NCBI RefSeq assembly: GCF_001689125.2
Contig: NZ_CP015405.2
Span: 3,265,001-3,329,000 of the forward strand
Reading direction: 5' to 3'
Origin: Blautia pseudococcoides
Lineage (GTDB): Bacteria; Bacillota; Clostridia; Lachnospirales; Lachnospiraceae
DNA length: 64,000 nt
Shown here: in pieces, positions 37,086 through 46,086 of the stretch
Numbering within the stretch: position 1 is the stretch's first letter
How the letters are laid out: every line of letters begins with the position of its first letter
Made by a program: the position numbers and the translations under genes
Notes under the pieces: generated by a model
What the model was told of the DNA's origin: nothing
The model's input: the letters and a program-made list of their open reading frames with translations, nothing else
The model's database searches: none

Positions 37086-37705
37086 TATGCGTATACCTCC
37101 TCAATTGAAGCTACAGCAGATTTTGTCAGGATTACCGTATTGTATTTCAGAACATCATATACATTAATGGTGTTCGGTAATGCTGTGATCACGTCCGGGA
37201 TGTTTCTAGCGGATAATACTACATTCTGATCATTGTCAGCCAGTACCACCATTGCTTTGGAAACATTCAGGTTCTTTAAAACTGTCTGCATTGCCTTGGT
37301 TTTTACTTCATCTAATTTCAGGTCATCAAGAACGATGATCTTGTTCTCCTGTACTCTGCTTGTCAGAGCGGACTTAAGAGCAAGTCTTCTTTCTTTTTTA
37401 TTCATTTTGATCTCATAATCTCTTGGAACCGGAGCGAATACAACACCGCCGCCTGTCCACTGGGGAGATCTTGTTGAACCCTGTCTTGCATGACCGGTTC
37501 CTTTCTGTCTCCACGGTTTTCTTCCGCCGCCGCTCACTTCAGAACGGGTTTTTGCCTTCTGAGTTCCCTGACGTTTATTTGCAAGCTGACGAACAACAGC
37601 CAGGTGCACTAAATGGTCGTTGATCTCAACGCCAAACACTGCATCGTTTAATTCCATTGTTCCAACTTCTTTGCCTTCCATATTATAAACAGATACGTTT
37701 GCCAT
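37085..37705 (-). CDS. rplD: Ribosomal protein L4
   Basis: A 206-residue exit-tunnel protein. The extended loop [20 protein letters not shown] reaches the tunnel wall. In several bacteria L4 also represses the S10 operon through its leader RNA, relevant to the structured leader upstream of rpsJ. Confidence 0.99.
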   Translation of the reverse strand: MANVSVYNMEGKEVGTMELNDAVFGVEINDHLVHLAVVRQLANKRQGTQKAKTRSEVSGGGRKPWRQKGTGHARQGSTRSPQWTGGGVVFAPVPRDYEIKMNKKERRLALKSALTSRVQENKIIVLDDLKLDEVKTKAMQTVLKNLNVSKAMVVLADNDQNVVLSARNIPDVITALPNTINVYDVLKYNTVILTKSAVASIEEVYA

Positions 37706-37734
37706 CTGTGTGGTCCTCCTTTCCCAGAAAAACT

Positions 37735-38370
37735 TTATTTCACGTTTTTAACAGATTCTTTGATTGTCACTAAGGATTTCTTCGGTCCCGGAACGCTGCC
37801 TTTTACTAAGAGCAGGTTGTTGTCAGTATCAACTTTAACAACTTCCAGGTTCTGAACTGTTACTTTTACATGTCCCATCTGGCCTGGCATCTTTTTGCCT
37901 TTGAATACCTTGCTTGGATCAGATGCTGCACCGTTGGAACCTGCATGACGATGGAATTTGGAACCGTGAGCCATAGGTCCTCTGGACTGTCCGTGTCTCT
38001 TGATCGCGCCCTGGAATCCTTTACCTTTGCTGATCGCGGTAACATCAATCTTATCGCCCGCTTCAAAAACATCGCATTTGATTTCCTGGCCCATTGCCAT
38101 TTCTTCTGCACTGTCTAATTTGAATTCTCTTACAAATCTCTTGCAGGAAACACCAGCTTTGTCAAAGTGTCCTTTCAGTGGTTTGTTGACAAGGCTTTCT
38201 CTCTTGTCTGCGAAACCAACCTGTACTGCACTGTAGCCGTCGTTATCCTGTGTCTTAACCTGTGTTACTACACAAGGACCAGCCTGCAGCACTGTTACGG
38301 GAGTTAAAACTCCGTCTTCATTGAAGATCTGTGTCATTCCGACTTTGGTAGCTAAAATCGCTTTCTTCAT
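37735..38370 (-). CDS. rplC: Ribosomal protein L3
   Basis: A 211-residue early-assembly protein. The start is ATG 38370 ([20 protein letters not shown]), the normal N-terminus, with GGAGGTAAAG upstream. Eighteen earlier in-frame codons lie in the rpsJ-rplC spacer. The loop [20 protein letters not shown] is intact. The 137-base spacer upstream contains a small imperfect hairpin. Confidence 0.98.
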   Translation of the reverse strand: MKKAILATKVGMTQIFNEDGVLTPVTVLQAGPCVVTQVKTQDNDGYSAVQVGFADKRESLVNKPLKGHFDKAGVSCKRFVREFKLDSAEEMAMGQEIKCDVFEAGDKIDVTAISKGKGFQGAIKRHGQSRGPMAHGSKFHRHAGSNGAASDPSKVFKGKKMPGQMGHVKVTVQNLEVVKVDTDNNLLLVKGSVPGPKKSLVTIKESVKNVK

Positions 38371-38507
38371 TTTTTCTTTACCTCCTGTGAATCTACAGCG
38401 GATTACACTGCGTTGTGCAATCATCCTAGACAGACAGTCAATATAGACTATATATCAACCTTGTAAGGATAATCTCATCTCTTACCGGCAAGCCCGCTAA
38501 GCATGCC

Positions 38508-38825
38508 TTATCTCTGTTTCATTTTGATATCAATGTAAACACCGGCCGGCATCTCTAAACGAGACAGGGCATCAACTGTTTTCTGAGTTGGTGTGATGAT
38601 ATCAATGAGTCTCTTATGAGTTCTCTGCTCAAACTGCTCTCTGGAGTCTTTGTATTTGTGTACCGCACGCAGGATAGTTACTACTTCCTTCTTAGTGGGA
38701 AGCGGCACCGGTCCGCTAACAGTTGCTCCATTTTTCTTTACAGTCTCGATGATCTTGCTTGCGGATGCATCAACCAACTGATGATCGTAAGCTTTTAATG
38801 TGATTCTCATTACCTGACTTGCCAT
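38508..38825 (-). CDS. rpsJ: Ribosomal protein S10
   Basis: A 105-residue 30S protein that doubles as the transcription antitermination factor NusE. It contains [20 protein letters not shown] and [20 protein letters not shown]. It is the first gene of the whole cluster, with AAAGGAGGAG ahead of ATG 38825. Confidence 0.99.
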   Translation of the reverse strand: MASQVMRITLKAYDHQLVDASASKIIETVKKNGATVSGPVPLPTKKEVVTILRAVHKYKDSREQFEQRTHKRLIDIITPTQKTVDALSRLEMPAGVYIDIKMKQR

Positions 38826-38862
38826 AAAAAAAGTCTCCTCCTTTTCGCACTTACTAAGTAGT

Positions 38863-38967
38863 ACGACAAGCGGCGACTGTACACATTCCCGTGTGTGTCA
38901 TCTAACGTTTCACACACTCCCACATTTCCGTGGTAAGTCTTCAAGATTTTGTACAGTGACTTGTCGT
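38863..38967 (-). promoter_or_regulatory. Structured leader RNA of the S10 operon
   Basis: The 5' untranslated region is about 225 bases. In the minus-strand RNA, ACGACAAG-TC-ACTGTACA (from plus 38967 down) pairs with TGTACAGT-CGCCG-CTTGTCGT (down to 38863), giving two 8-bp stems around an asymmetric internal loop. An apical hairpin GTGTGTG/CACACAC (38891-38917) caps it. The structure ends about 40 bases before the rpsJ start. Autoregulation by L4 or another ribosomal protein is the likely role. The class cannot be assigned from sequence alone. Confidence 0.65.
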
Positions 38968-39057
38968 CAGTTTCCTAACTTGACATTCGCTCCACGGAAA
39001 ACCTGCCATTTGGCAGCAACCTCGCGCTTCACAGCTATCAATGTCACAGCACTAGTT

Positions 39058-39086
39058 AGTATACAGGATGTTTTTCCAGAATGCAA
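39058..39086 (-). promoter_or_regulatory. Promoter of the S10-spc-alpha cluster
   Basis: TTGCAT, 17 bases, TATACT on the minus strand, followed about 230 bases later by rpsJ. An AT-rich tract with runs of A and T lies just upstream of the -35, as expected for an UP element of a strongly expressed operon. Confidence 0.85.
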
Positions 39087-39164
39087 GGTATTTTTTTCTT
39101 TTTTTGAAAAAAGTTTGCATTTTTTCCCGCACACGGTTTTTTTCTCCTCTAAATATGGGAATCA

Positions 39165-39199
39165 GCGGCACATTTCCGCTTTTTGGAAGAATGTGCCGC
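39165..39199. terminator. Perfect 10-bp hairpin after the malic enzyme remnant
   Basis: GCGGCACATT (39165-39174) pairs exactly with AATGTGCCGC (39190-39199). It lies between the remnant's stop and the S10 promoter and could insulate the latter. No clear U-run follows, so termination is uncertain. The remaining sequence from 39087 to 39164 holds only A/T runs. Confidence 0.4.
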
Positions 39200-39229
39200 C
39201 ATATTGCCGTCTGTCTTCACCCATATCTC

Positions 39230-39649
39230 TTACTTTTCAGCCACTCCTGACGTTCTGGCCGCCTCTGCCACGGCTGCGGCAACTGCTTTGGCCGCCCTGC
39301 TGTCAAAAGGATTTGGTATAATATAGTCAGGATTCAGATGCTTCCCGTCAATCAGGCCGGCAATGGCATAAGCAGCCGCAATTTTCATCTCGTCATTGAT
39401 ATCAGACGCGCGCACATCCAATGCTCCCCGGAAAATACCCGGAAATGCCAGCACGTTATTAATCTGGTTGGGGAAATCACTTCTCCCGGTCCCCACAACA
39501 GCGGCCCCGGCCTTCCTGGCAAGGTCAGGCATAATTTCCGGCACCGGATTCCCCATAGGAAAGAGGATGGGGTCTGCTTTCCTACCGGAGAGAACCGCAG
39601 CCTCCCCCTCCATCCCGTCCACCCCGCCAAAAAAAGGAACAACGTCCAA
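39230..39649 (-). pseudogene. C-terminal remnant of a malic enzyme
   Basis: About 139 codons match the end of the NAD-binding domain of bacterial malic enzymes (malate to pyruvate plus CO2): DPILFPMGNPVPEIMPDLAR, AAVVGTGRSDFPNQINNVLA and FPGIFRGALDVRASDINDEM. The N-terminal roughly 250 residues, including the catalytic Tyr and Lys, are absent. Upstream in the same frame the sequence runs straight into the stop codon of the S26-like gene, with no ATG and no ribosome site (only a TTG). It is therefore a deletion remnant, unlikely to make a functional product. Confidence 0.85.
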
Positions 39650-39676
39650 ATGAACGTCATCCCTTTTCCATCTCGT

Positions 39677-40843
39677 CTATAACAATTTAGAATAATCCAG
39701 AAGTGTCACCTCATTATCCTTATCCTCGATCACTTCCGGCGTCTCCCCCGCCGCCTCTGCCTTAGAAAGCAATTCAGTCACAGACGGGGCAGGAAGTACG
39801 GCTTCCTTGTCCACTACAGGCACCTCCTCAGGTTCAGGTTCAATCTCCTCTTCCTGCTGTACCTCTTCTTCGGCAGCCGTTTCTTCCTGCGGCTGCGCAG
39901 CTTCCTCATCTGCTGTCACCAAAGCAGCGCTGTCATCAGATACCGCTTCCATTTCAGATACCTCCGAAACTCCCGCTTCTTCCGCCTCATCCATGTTCAG
40001 AAGGATTTCTGCAGTCTCCTGGGGCACTACAGTTTTCTGTACCTCCTCAGGTGCTTCAATCTCTCCATTCTGTACCTTTGCAATACTCTCTGCAATAGAT
40101 GCCATGGCATCTTTCATAGCGCTGTCATATTCATCAGGCTGCTTTTCCGGTATGGGAGCAGCGTTCAAATCTGGAGCTTCCTCCTCATCTTCCGTCTCTT
40201 CCTCATCCAGAAGACCCTTCTTTTCAAGCTTTCTGCGGCGCTTCTCCTCTTTTTTGAGGCGCTTACGCTCCTTGCGGCTCAGCTTTTCTTCTTCGTCATC
40301 CTCCTCATCTTCGTCTTCCTCGCTGTTATCCTCATCCGAAGTGTTTTCATCCTCTTCGTCGTCATCAGCTTCATCCTTGCGCCATAACTCAGCCAGGATA
40401 AAGAGAATGATCAGAAAGATCACACCAAGCCCTACTACGATCAGCCCTTCCTTGCTCTGCAGGGCAATGGCTGCATATGCAATGTAGGGAACTACCACAA
40501 CGACTTTCACCGCATTATTGATCAGCTGAACCGTCTCCTCTTTGGCATTCTTGTCGTACACGCTTTTTACTTTGTACGAACCAGCGGAGGAATCCATATC
40601 CGTAACTTTATAGACATATGCCTTATTGTTGCTGGTATAAATAATCTTATCGCCCTTTTTCAGACTCGCGGCCTCTATCTCCCTTCCGTAGGCAACAGAA
40701 CCTACCGGAAGATTGGTCTCTTTACTGCTGTTGTCATTCATTACTGTGTTGACCCCTGCAAAGGGAGGAACGAGCAGGGCGGCTGCCACAAGTATTGCGC
40801 AGATCACAACCAGATTCACAATAAATTTCAAAAACTTAGACAT
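39677..40843 (-). CDS. Signal-peptidase-I-like (S26B) membrane protein with long acidic tail
   Basis: A 388-residue protein. Transmembrane 1 is about residues 8-28. An outside domain (29-112) resembles S26B signal peptidases: SSKETNLPVGSVAYG aligns with the SMEPTxPVGS active-site strand and would place the Ser at 40. ASLKKGDKIIYTSNNKAYVY follows. Transmembrane 2 (about 114-154) contains VVVPYIAYAAIAL, like the family's PYxGY. The general-base His (THRV) is replaced by Tyr78-Lys79, so peptidase activity is doubtful. Residues 155-388 are cytoplasmic, extremely charged (DDEEDENTSDEDNSEEDEDE, then KKEEKRRRKLEKKG), and otherwise low-complexity. ATG 40843 is chosen because GAGGAA lies nine bases upstream. 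Function unknown. Confidence 0.72.
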   Translation of the reverse strand: MSKFLKFIVNLVVICAILVAAALLVPPFAGVNTVMNDNSSKETNLPVGSVAYGREIEAASLKKGDKIIYTSNNKAYVYKVTDMDSSAGSYKVKSVYDKNAKEETVQLINNAVKVVVVVPYIAYAAIALQSKEGLIVVGLGVIFLIILFILAELWRKDEADDDEEDENTSDEDNSEEDEDEEDDEEEKLSRKERKRLKKEEKRRRKLEKKGLLDEEETEDEEEAPDLNAAPIPEKQPDEYDSAMKDAMASIAESIAKVQNGEIEAPEEVQKTVVPQETAEILLNMDEAEEAGVSEVSEMEAVSDDSAALVTADEEAAQPQEETAAEEEVQQEEEIEPEPEEVPVVDKEAVLPAPSVTELLSKAEAAGETPEVIEDKDNEVTLLDYSKLL

Positions 40844-40874
40844 GTGTGTATTCCTCATTTCGTAATCTCGTGCT

Positions 40875-40919
40875 AGAGTGTGATATACAGCTTACCGAAG
40901 TAATTTTCAAACACACTCT
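40875..40919. other. Inverted repeat upstream of the S26-like gene
   Basis: AGAGTGTG (40875-40882) mirrors CACACTCT (40912-40919) in the 260-bp gap between the aminopeptidase and the S26-like gene. A T-run follows only on the plus strand, where no gene ends, so an operator is as likely as a terminator. Confidence 0.35.
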
Positions 40920-41013
40920 GATTTTTTGCTGAAGTCCATGCATATTTTATATTAACATTTTCCGGCTGAGATGTACATAGGAAATCGCAAAAATTTTAAC
41001 CCGGCCAATCAGG

Positions 41014-41062
41014 TCACTGTTCACTCCATGACCAGTACCCCGGACAGGATCAAGTCTCCGGG
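41014..41062. repeat. Partial copy of the 42.6-kb inverted-repeat element, plus a hairpin
   Basis: TCACTGTTCACTCCATGACC (from 41015) closely resembles the reverse complement of the right end of the element at 42623-42765 (TTACTGTTCACTCCGTGCCC), matching at most positions. It is followed by CCCGGA-N12-TCCGGG (41039-41062), a perfect 6-bp hairpin that may end the aminopeptidase transcript. The other arm of the element is not seen here. Confidence 0.45.
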
Positions 41063-41103
41063 TCCTCTGCGCCCAAGCACAGAATCCCGGATCGGCCCGC
41101 ATT

Positions 41104-42486
41104 TCAGCAGTTTCTGAGGAATGCCAAATATCCCTGATAGGCCTCATAGATATCCACTTTGCTGGCTATTTCCCAGGGGGAATGCATATTCAGCACAGGC
41201 ACGCCGCAGTCAATGACTTCCATATTATAGTTGGCCAGAATGTAGGCAATTGTTCCGCCTCCGCCTGCATCTACCTTCCCCAATTCTGCTGTCTGGAATG
41301 ATACGTTGTTCTCATCCATAATATGCCGAAGCTGAGCTATATACTCAGGATTGGCGTCATTGGACCCGCTTTTTCCCCTGGAACCGGTATATTTGTTGAA
41401 GGTGATCCCATGTCCAAGATAGGCTGCATTCTTCTTCTCCATTACCTCCGGGTAATTCGGGTCAAAGGCTGCGCTTACATCTGAGGACAGCATCCTGGAG
41501 TTCTTCAGCGCCCTGCGGACCAGCAGCTCGCTGTACTGCCCACAGGCGTTCATGACCTCTGCCACTGTGTTCTCAAAGAAGCGTGACTGCATTCCAGTGG
41601 CACCTACACTGCCGATCTCCTCTTTATCCACCAGCAGACATACAGAGGTATACTTCACCTTCTCTGCAGCCGCGGTCGCTTCAAAGGAGGGATAGGCACA
41701 CACCCTGTCATCATGCCCGTATGCCATAAGCATACTGCGGTCCAGGCCAAAGTCTCTTGCTGCCCCCGCAGGGACCACTTCCAGTTCGGCAGAGATAAAA
41801 TCCTCCTCCTCCACCTGATACTTCTCCTTTAATATAGAAAGGATCTTTGCCTTTACCGCCTCAGTCTCCACTCCTTCCAGCGGAATACTGCCCACAAGCA
41901 CATTCAGGTTCTCCCCTTCAATGACTTCCCTGGCGTTCTTCTCCATCTGTTTTCCGGAAAGGTGTACCAGCAGGTCTGAGATTCCCACAACCGGGTCATC
42001 CGCATCTTCACCGATGACTATGGGGAGCACAGTGCCGTCCTTTTTTACCACCACACCGTGCAGTGCCATGGGCAGTGTCACCCACTGGTATTTCTTCACG
42101 CCGCCGTAATAATGCGTGTCAAGAAGCGCCTGTTCTGCCTCCTCATAGAGGGGATTCTGTTTCAGGTCAAGCCTGGGGGAATCCACATGGGCTCCCAGGA
42201 TGCGCATCCCTTTCTCCATGGGTTCTTCCCCGATCACAAAAAGGGCCAGGGCTTTTCCCATATTGTCAGCATATACCTTATCGCCGGCCTTCAGTTCTGA
42301 CCCTGCCTCCACAATATCGTCAAGATTTTTAAATCCTGCCTTTCTGGCTTTCTGGACCATCCAGGCAACACATTCACGCTCTGTCTTACAGTCAGATATA
42401 AATCTCCTGTAATCCTCACAGAAAGCGAAGATTTCACTTTTGTCCTCATATTTCTTCCAAGCGTTTTCTGTCAATTGATCTACCAC
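41104..42486 (-). CDS. M18 family aminopeptidase
   Basis: A 460-residue dinuclear-zinc aminopeptidase that removes N-terminal residues from peptides in the cytoplasm. Motifs in order are ILGAHVDSPRLDLKQNP (metal His and Asp), LLVDKEEIGSVGATGMQSRF (catalytic Glu pair), and KVDAGGGGTIAYILANYNME near the C-terminus with the final metal His in LNMHSPWEIASK. Length fits the bacterial LAP4/ApeB-like branch. It is flanked by two gene-free stretches with related repeat sequences and appears monocistronic. Confidence 0.93.
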   Translation of the reverse strand: MVDQLTENAWKKYEDKSEIFAFCEDYRRFISDCKTERECVAWMVQKARKAGFKNLDDIVEAGSELKAGDKVYADNMGKALALFVIGEEPMEKGMRILGAHVDSPRLDLKQNPLYEEAEQALLDTHYYGGVKKYQWVTLPMALHGVVVKKDGTVLPIVIGEDADDPVVGISDLLVHLSGKQMEKNAREVIEGENLNVLVGSIPLEGVETEAVKAKILSILKEKYQVEEEDFISAELEVVPAGAARDFGLDRSMLMAYGHDDRVCAYPSFEATAAAEKVKYTSVCLLVDKEEIGSVGATGMQSRFFENTVAEVMNACGQYSELLVRRALKNSRMLSSDVSAAFDPNYPEVMEKKNAAYLGHGITFNKYTGSRGKSGSNDANPEYIAQLRHIMDENNVSFQTAELGKVDAGGGGTIAYILANYNMEVIDCGVPVLNMHSPWEIASKVDIYEAYQGYLAFLRNC

Positions 42487-42622
42487 CTTTCCATTCAGGC
42501 ATCGCAGCTGTTTTGTACCATAACAGATACCGTGTCTCTGCCTTTCTCTTATTAAAGATTACTACACAAAGACCGGAAATGCAAGATTGTTTCACTTCAC
42601 TGGCCATGCAGAGCGTACGGCT

Positions 42623-42765
42623 GTTACTGTTCACGCGCCACTGTCCCGCCAGGTGTTTTCAGGCCAAAGGCATCAAAATCCCGATGCAGCCAGCGCGATA
42701 CGGAGCAGAATGCTCCATATCTGTGCATCGCGAAGCGTGTTGCTGGGCACGGAGTGAACAGTAAC
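42623..42765. repeat. 143-bp element with 12-bp terminal inverted repeats
   Basis: GTTACTGTTCAC (42623-42634) and GTGAACAGTAAC (42754-42765) are exact inverted repeats. Nested inside are GATGCA/TGCATC and the perfect hairpin GGAGCA-GAA-TGCTCC, so the whole element can fold. A partial relative is at 41014. It sits in the 432-bp gap between the mannosidase and aminopeptidase genes, which holds no gene. A dispersed palindromic repeat or MITE is the likely nature. Confidence 0.65.
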
Positions 42766-42826
42766 GTGGGGCTGGTTACCTCACAGGTTTTATCCCATGC
42801 TGTATGTTTGTGGTCACGGAGAAACA

Positions 42827-42898
42827 AACAGTATCAGGCCGGAAATCCGGCATGGCACCTGATGAGGCGCTGTCTGCCAAAATCCCGGCCTGACTGTT
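42827..42898 (-). terminator. Long-stem terminator of the mannosidase operon
   Basis: AACAGTATCAGGCCGG (42827-42842) pairs with CCGGCCTGACTGTT (42885-42898) with small bulges, and an inner TGGCA/TGCCA stem closes the loop. It begins 21 bases after the GH38 stop. T-rich tails occur on both sides (TTTGTTTC in the minus sense, TTTTTCTTCC in the plus sense). Confidence 0.72.
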
Positions 42899-42918
42899 TT
42901 TCTTCCTATTATAATAGT

Positions 42919-45900
42919 TTAAAGCTTAAGCTTCAGGGTCTTGATCTCAAAGGGCCTCATCCGGAAGGACACCTTTCTTCCCTCAGGTCTCAGTTCCTCC
43001 CTATCTGTTTCCAGCATATCACATTCGCAGACTGTCTTAATGTCCTCCGCAAATGTCAGGGTAACATCTGTCCTTCTGTTAAAGCACTCATAGAGTCTGA
43101 CAATGACCGCATCCTCCTCCTCGGCCTTTTTCACAACCTCCACAACCACATTCTCCTGGCTGCATGTGACAAAGGAGTAGGTATCCGGCAGGGTGCCCCC
43201 CTCATTCTCCTTCACAGACGCCTCCAGAGGATTGTTCAGCAGATATGCCTGGTCCACAGTTCCCGCTTCTTTCCAGCTTCCCTGGTGGGGATAGATGGAG
43301 TAAGTAAAGCTATGGTGCTCTTTATCCGCGTCAGGATTTGGATAGATGGCAGATTTCAGCATAGAAATGCCTATCACGCCGTCCCGAACACTGCAGCCGT
43401 ACTTGCAGTCATTTAAAACACTTACACCATAGCCATCCTCTGATACATCCATCCACTTGTGCACGCATACCTCAAATTTCGCAAAATCCCAAGAGGTATT
43501 GGCATGGGTGGGGCGCTTCACATTGCCGTACTGGATTTCAAAAGATGCCTCACCGGTGTGAATGTCCACCGGAAACAGAGCCTTCACAAAAATCTGATGC
43601 TCTTTCCAGTCTATTTCATTCTTGATATCAATGCGTGCCGTATTTTCATAAATGCAGATATACTGGCTGATGACAGAATCCAGATAATTCCTGGTAACCT
43701 TCAGGCAGCCACACACCGGACCGCACTCTTCTACCTGGATCTCTGCCACATCATCAATCTCCCAGGATTTTTCCGTATAATAATTGTTCAGATCCCAGGC
43801 GTCATAGTTGTGGGGCCTGTCCTCATAACTCATAAGCACATTGGCTGCCTGGCCTTCGGGAAGAAGCTCACGGGCTGCCTTCTTGTCATATATGCTGATG
43901 AACTGCCCCTTTTCATTCAGGTCAATAGAGAAAAATCCATTCTCCATATGGGTTTTTGTTACCTGGATCTTGGCTTCGTATTTCTCCTCATTCTCTTCCA
44001 GCAGGAAGGTCCGGTATCCCTTCGGGGGAACAGCTTTTGCGGTAAACATACAGGTACCGTCATCCTTTTTCTGTACAGGAAGAATCTCCTCCCCTGCCTT
44101 CACTGCAGGGTGCAGGAGGTCCTCCGGACACCGGAAACACACCACATCCTCAGCCTCCATGCTGTTTGGGTTGTAAACCACAACGGAATGTCTCGGCGCG
44201 TCAATCTGTTCTGCCAGGCTGCCCAGCCTCCTGTCCGTATAGGCCCTGTTTGCACAGAGGATTGTCTCGTATTCCTCCTTGGAGTCATCGTAAACCTCTT
44301 TGATGGATGATCCGGGCAGAATATCGTGGAACTGGTTCCTCAGGATCACTTCCCAGCCCTCATGTATCTCTTGGTCAGGATAGGACTCTTTAAGAAGCCG
44401 TTCTCCCAGGATGCCGTACAATTCCATGTTCTGGTAAGCAAATTCAGACTTTCGGTTGTACTTTTTATTTCTCGCCATGGAGGTATAGGTTCCTCTGTGG
44501 TACTCCAGATAGAGTTCTCCCACCCAGGAAGGCAGATATTTCTTTCCTCTCACTTTCTCATCCAGCACATGGAAGAACTGCCGGGAAGTGCTCATGACCG
44601 TTTTGGGGCAGCCCGGGATTCCCTTTGCCAGACGCCTCTGGTTTTCCAGCATGTCTTTTGTGGGACCGCCGCCGCCGTCCCCGTATCCAAAGCTGCACAG
44701 AACTTCATCGTTCAGATACTTCTGGCTGTAGCGTTTCCATGCGCCCTTCATCTGGGACGGATTGATGTATCCGTTATAAGTGGTAAAATGTTCTGTCTCG
44801 AAACCGCCGTCCACTGCTCCTTTGTTGTAATCCCTGGTTGGCACAAAATGAGTCAGTACCCTGGTGCCGTCAATGCCTTCCCACTCAAAGGTATCGCAGG
44901 GCATTTTGTTAAATTCATTCCAGCTTATCTTTGTGGTCATGAAGTAATGGATACCGCATTTTTCCATGATCTGCGGCAGGGCTGCAGAGTAGCCGAACAC
45001 ATCCGGCAGCCACAGGATCTCATTGTCTTTCCCAAACTCGTCCCTGAAAAAACGTTTCCCGTGCACAAACTGGCGGACCAAAGCCTCACCGGAGGCAATA
45101 TTGCAGTCAGCCTCCACGAACATGCCGCCCTCCACTTCCCAGCGGCCTTGCTTCACACGTTCCTTGATCTCCTCATATACTTCCGGTGCATTTTTCTTTA
45201 CATATTTATAGAGCTGCGGCTGGCTTGACATGAAGATGTACTCCGGATATCTGCGCATAAGCTCCAGAACAGTGGAAAAGCTTCTCACAGCCTTATCCTC
45301 CGTGACCTTCAAAGTCCACAGCCAGGCACAGTCTATGTGGGTGTGGCCCACGCAGTAAATATAAGCGTCACTGTCCCCGCAGTGTTTTTCATAAAATTCT
45401 CTGGTAATATACTCCTGTGCTTTATCCAGGCTTTGATAATATTCCCTTGAACCCTCTTTCCTGAGATCCAGCAGGTTCAGGGATTCATTCAGGCAGCCCA
45501 GAATGGTCAGGTATGCCTTGTCATCCTCAGGCAGAAGCCTTGCCACCTCAAAGGGTACCGATAGATCATAAAAATATTTCTCTGTCTTTCTGTCCAGCAC
45601 CTTGACGGTGGAGCAGAGCCTGAGGGCAAAGTTCTGGTCCCCCGTGAAGGCTGACAGGATGATGCGGTACTCCCGGCCTGCGCAGGCTTTTTCCGTAAGG
45701 ATGATCTCCCTGTGGTTCACGTCCAGCCCCTGGATCCTCTTTCCGTCTACAAAAACAGAAAACTGCGGGTTGGTCGCATCCCACTCCCCTTCTCTGCCGG
45801 TCATCAGCTCATACACCACGCACTCCCCGTCAAACTTTGCAGGGATCGTAACCTTTGTCTCGAACCAGTAATACTCCCTGTGACCGCCCCAAAGCTGCTC

Positions 45901-46062
45901 TCTTGTCAGCATGTCCCAGCCGGAGGTATCCAGATTCTCTAAATCCGTGAACCTCTTTTCTGTCTTCGTCATCCTGTAGTCCTGAATCTGAAAGGACCTG
46001 GGATAGATCTGCTCCTGGAGGTATTCCAGCAGTTTGCCGATCCGTTCTCTCATTAACACCAT
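42919..46062 (-). CDS. GH38 alpha-mannosidase
   Basis: A 1047-residue glycoside hydrolase family 38 enzyme without a signal peptide, so it acts on imported mannosides in the cytoplasm. The zinc and active-site motifs are present: VGHTHIDCAWLW (about residue 237), the nucleophile Asp in WLPDVFGYSAALPQ (about 352), and FGYGDGGGGPT. The C-terminal half contains the beta-sandwich domains typical of the family. The ATG at 46062 has GGGAGG nine bases upstream. It is the last gene of the transport operon, 24 bases after the second permease, which strongly links that transporter to an alpha-mannoside such as a trimmed N-glycan oligosaccharide; the exact substrate is inference. Confidence 0.95.
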   Translation of the reverse strand: MVLMRERIGKLLEYLQEQIYPRSFQIQDYRMTKTEKRFTDLENLDTSGWDMLTREQLWGGHREYYWFETKVTIPAKFDGECVVYELMTGREGEWDATNPQFSVFVDGKRIQGLDVNHREIILTEKACAGREYRIILSAFTGDQNFALRLCSTVKVLDRKTEKYFYDLSVPFEVARLLPEDDKAYLTILGCLNESLNLLDLRKEGSREYYQSLDKAQEYITREFYEKHCGDSDAYIYCVGHTHIDCAWLWTLKVTEDKAVRSFSTVLELMRRYPEYIFMSSQPQLYKYVKKNAPEVYEEIKERVKQGRWEVEGGMFVEADCNIASGEALVRQFVHGKRFFRDEFGKDNEILWLPDVFGYSAALPQIMEKCGIHYFMTTKISWNEFNKMPCDTFEWEGIDGTRVLTHFVPTRDYNKGAVDGGFETEHFTTYNGYINPSQMKGAWKRYSQKYLNDEVLCSFGYGDGGGGPTKDMLENQRRLAKGIPGCPKTVMSTSRQFFHVLDEKVRGKKYLPSWVGELYLEYHRGTYTSMARNKKYNRKSEFAYQNMELYGILGERLLKESYPDQEIHEGWEVILRNQFHDILPGSSIKEVYDDSKEEYETILCANRAYTDRRLGSLAEQIDAPRHSVVVYNPNSMEAEDVVCFRCPEDLLHPAVKAGEEILPVQKKDDGTCMFTAKAVPPKGYRTFLLEENEEKYEAKIQVTKTHMENGFFSIDLNEKGQFISIYDKKAARELLPEGQAANVLMSYEDRPHNYDAWDLNNYYTEKSWEIDDVAEIQVEECGPVCGCLKVTRNYLDSVISQYICIYENTARIDIKNEIDWKEHQIFVKALFPVDIHTGEASFEIQYGNVKRPTHANTSWDFAKFEVCVHKWMDVSEDGYGVSVLNDCKYGCSVRDGVIGISMLKSAIYPNPDADKEHHSFTYSIYPHQGSWKEAGTVDQAYLLNNPLEASVKENEGGTLPDTYSFVTCSQENVVVEVVKKAEEEDAVIVRLYECFNRRTDVTLTFAEDIKTVCECDMLETDREELRPEGRKVSFRMRPFEIKTLKLKL

Positions 46063-46086
46063 GTAAAAATTCCTCCCGTTTTCACG

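Noticed and set aside
40875..40919. Terminator for a plus-strand gene
   Set aside because: A T-run follows on the plus strand but no plus-strand gene ends here.
43459..45228. Two long plus-strand frames antisense to the GH38 gene
   Set aside because: Both are shadows of the mannosidase with no ribosome sites and no recognisable motifs.
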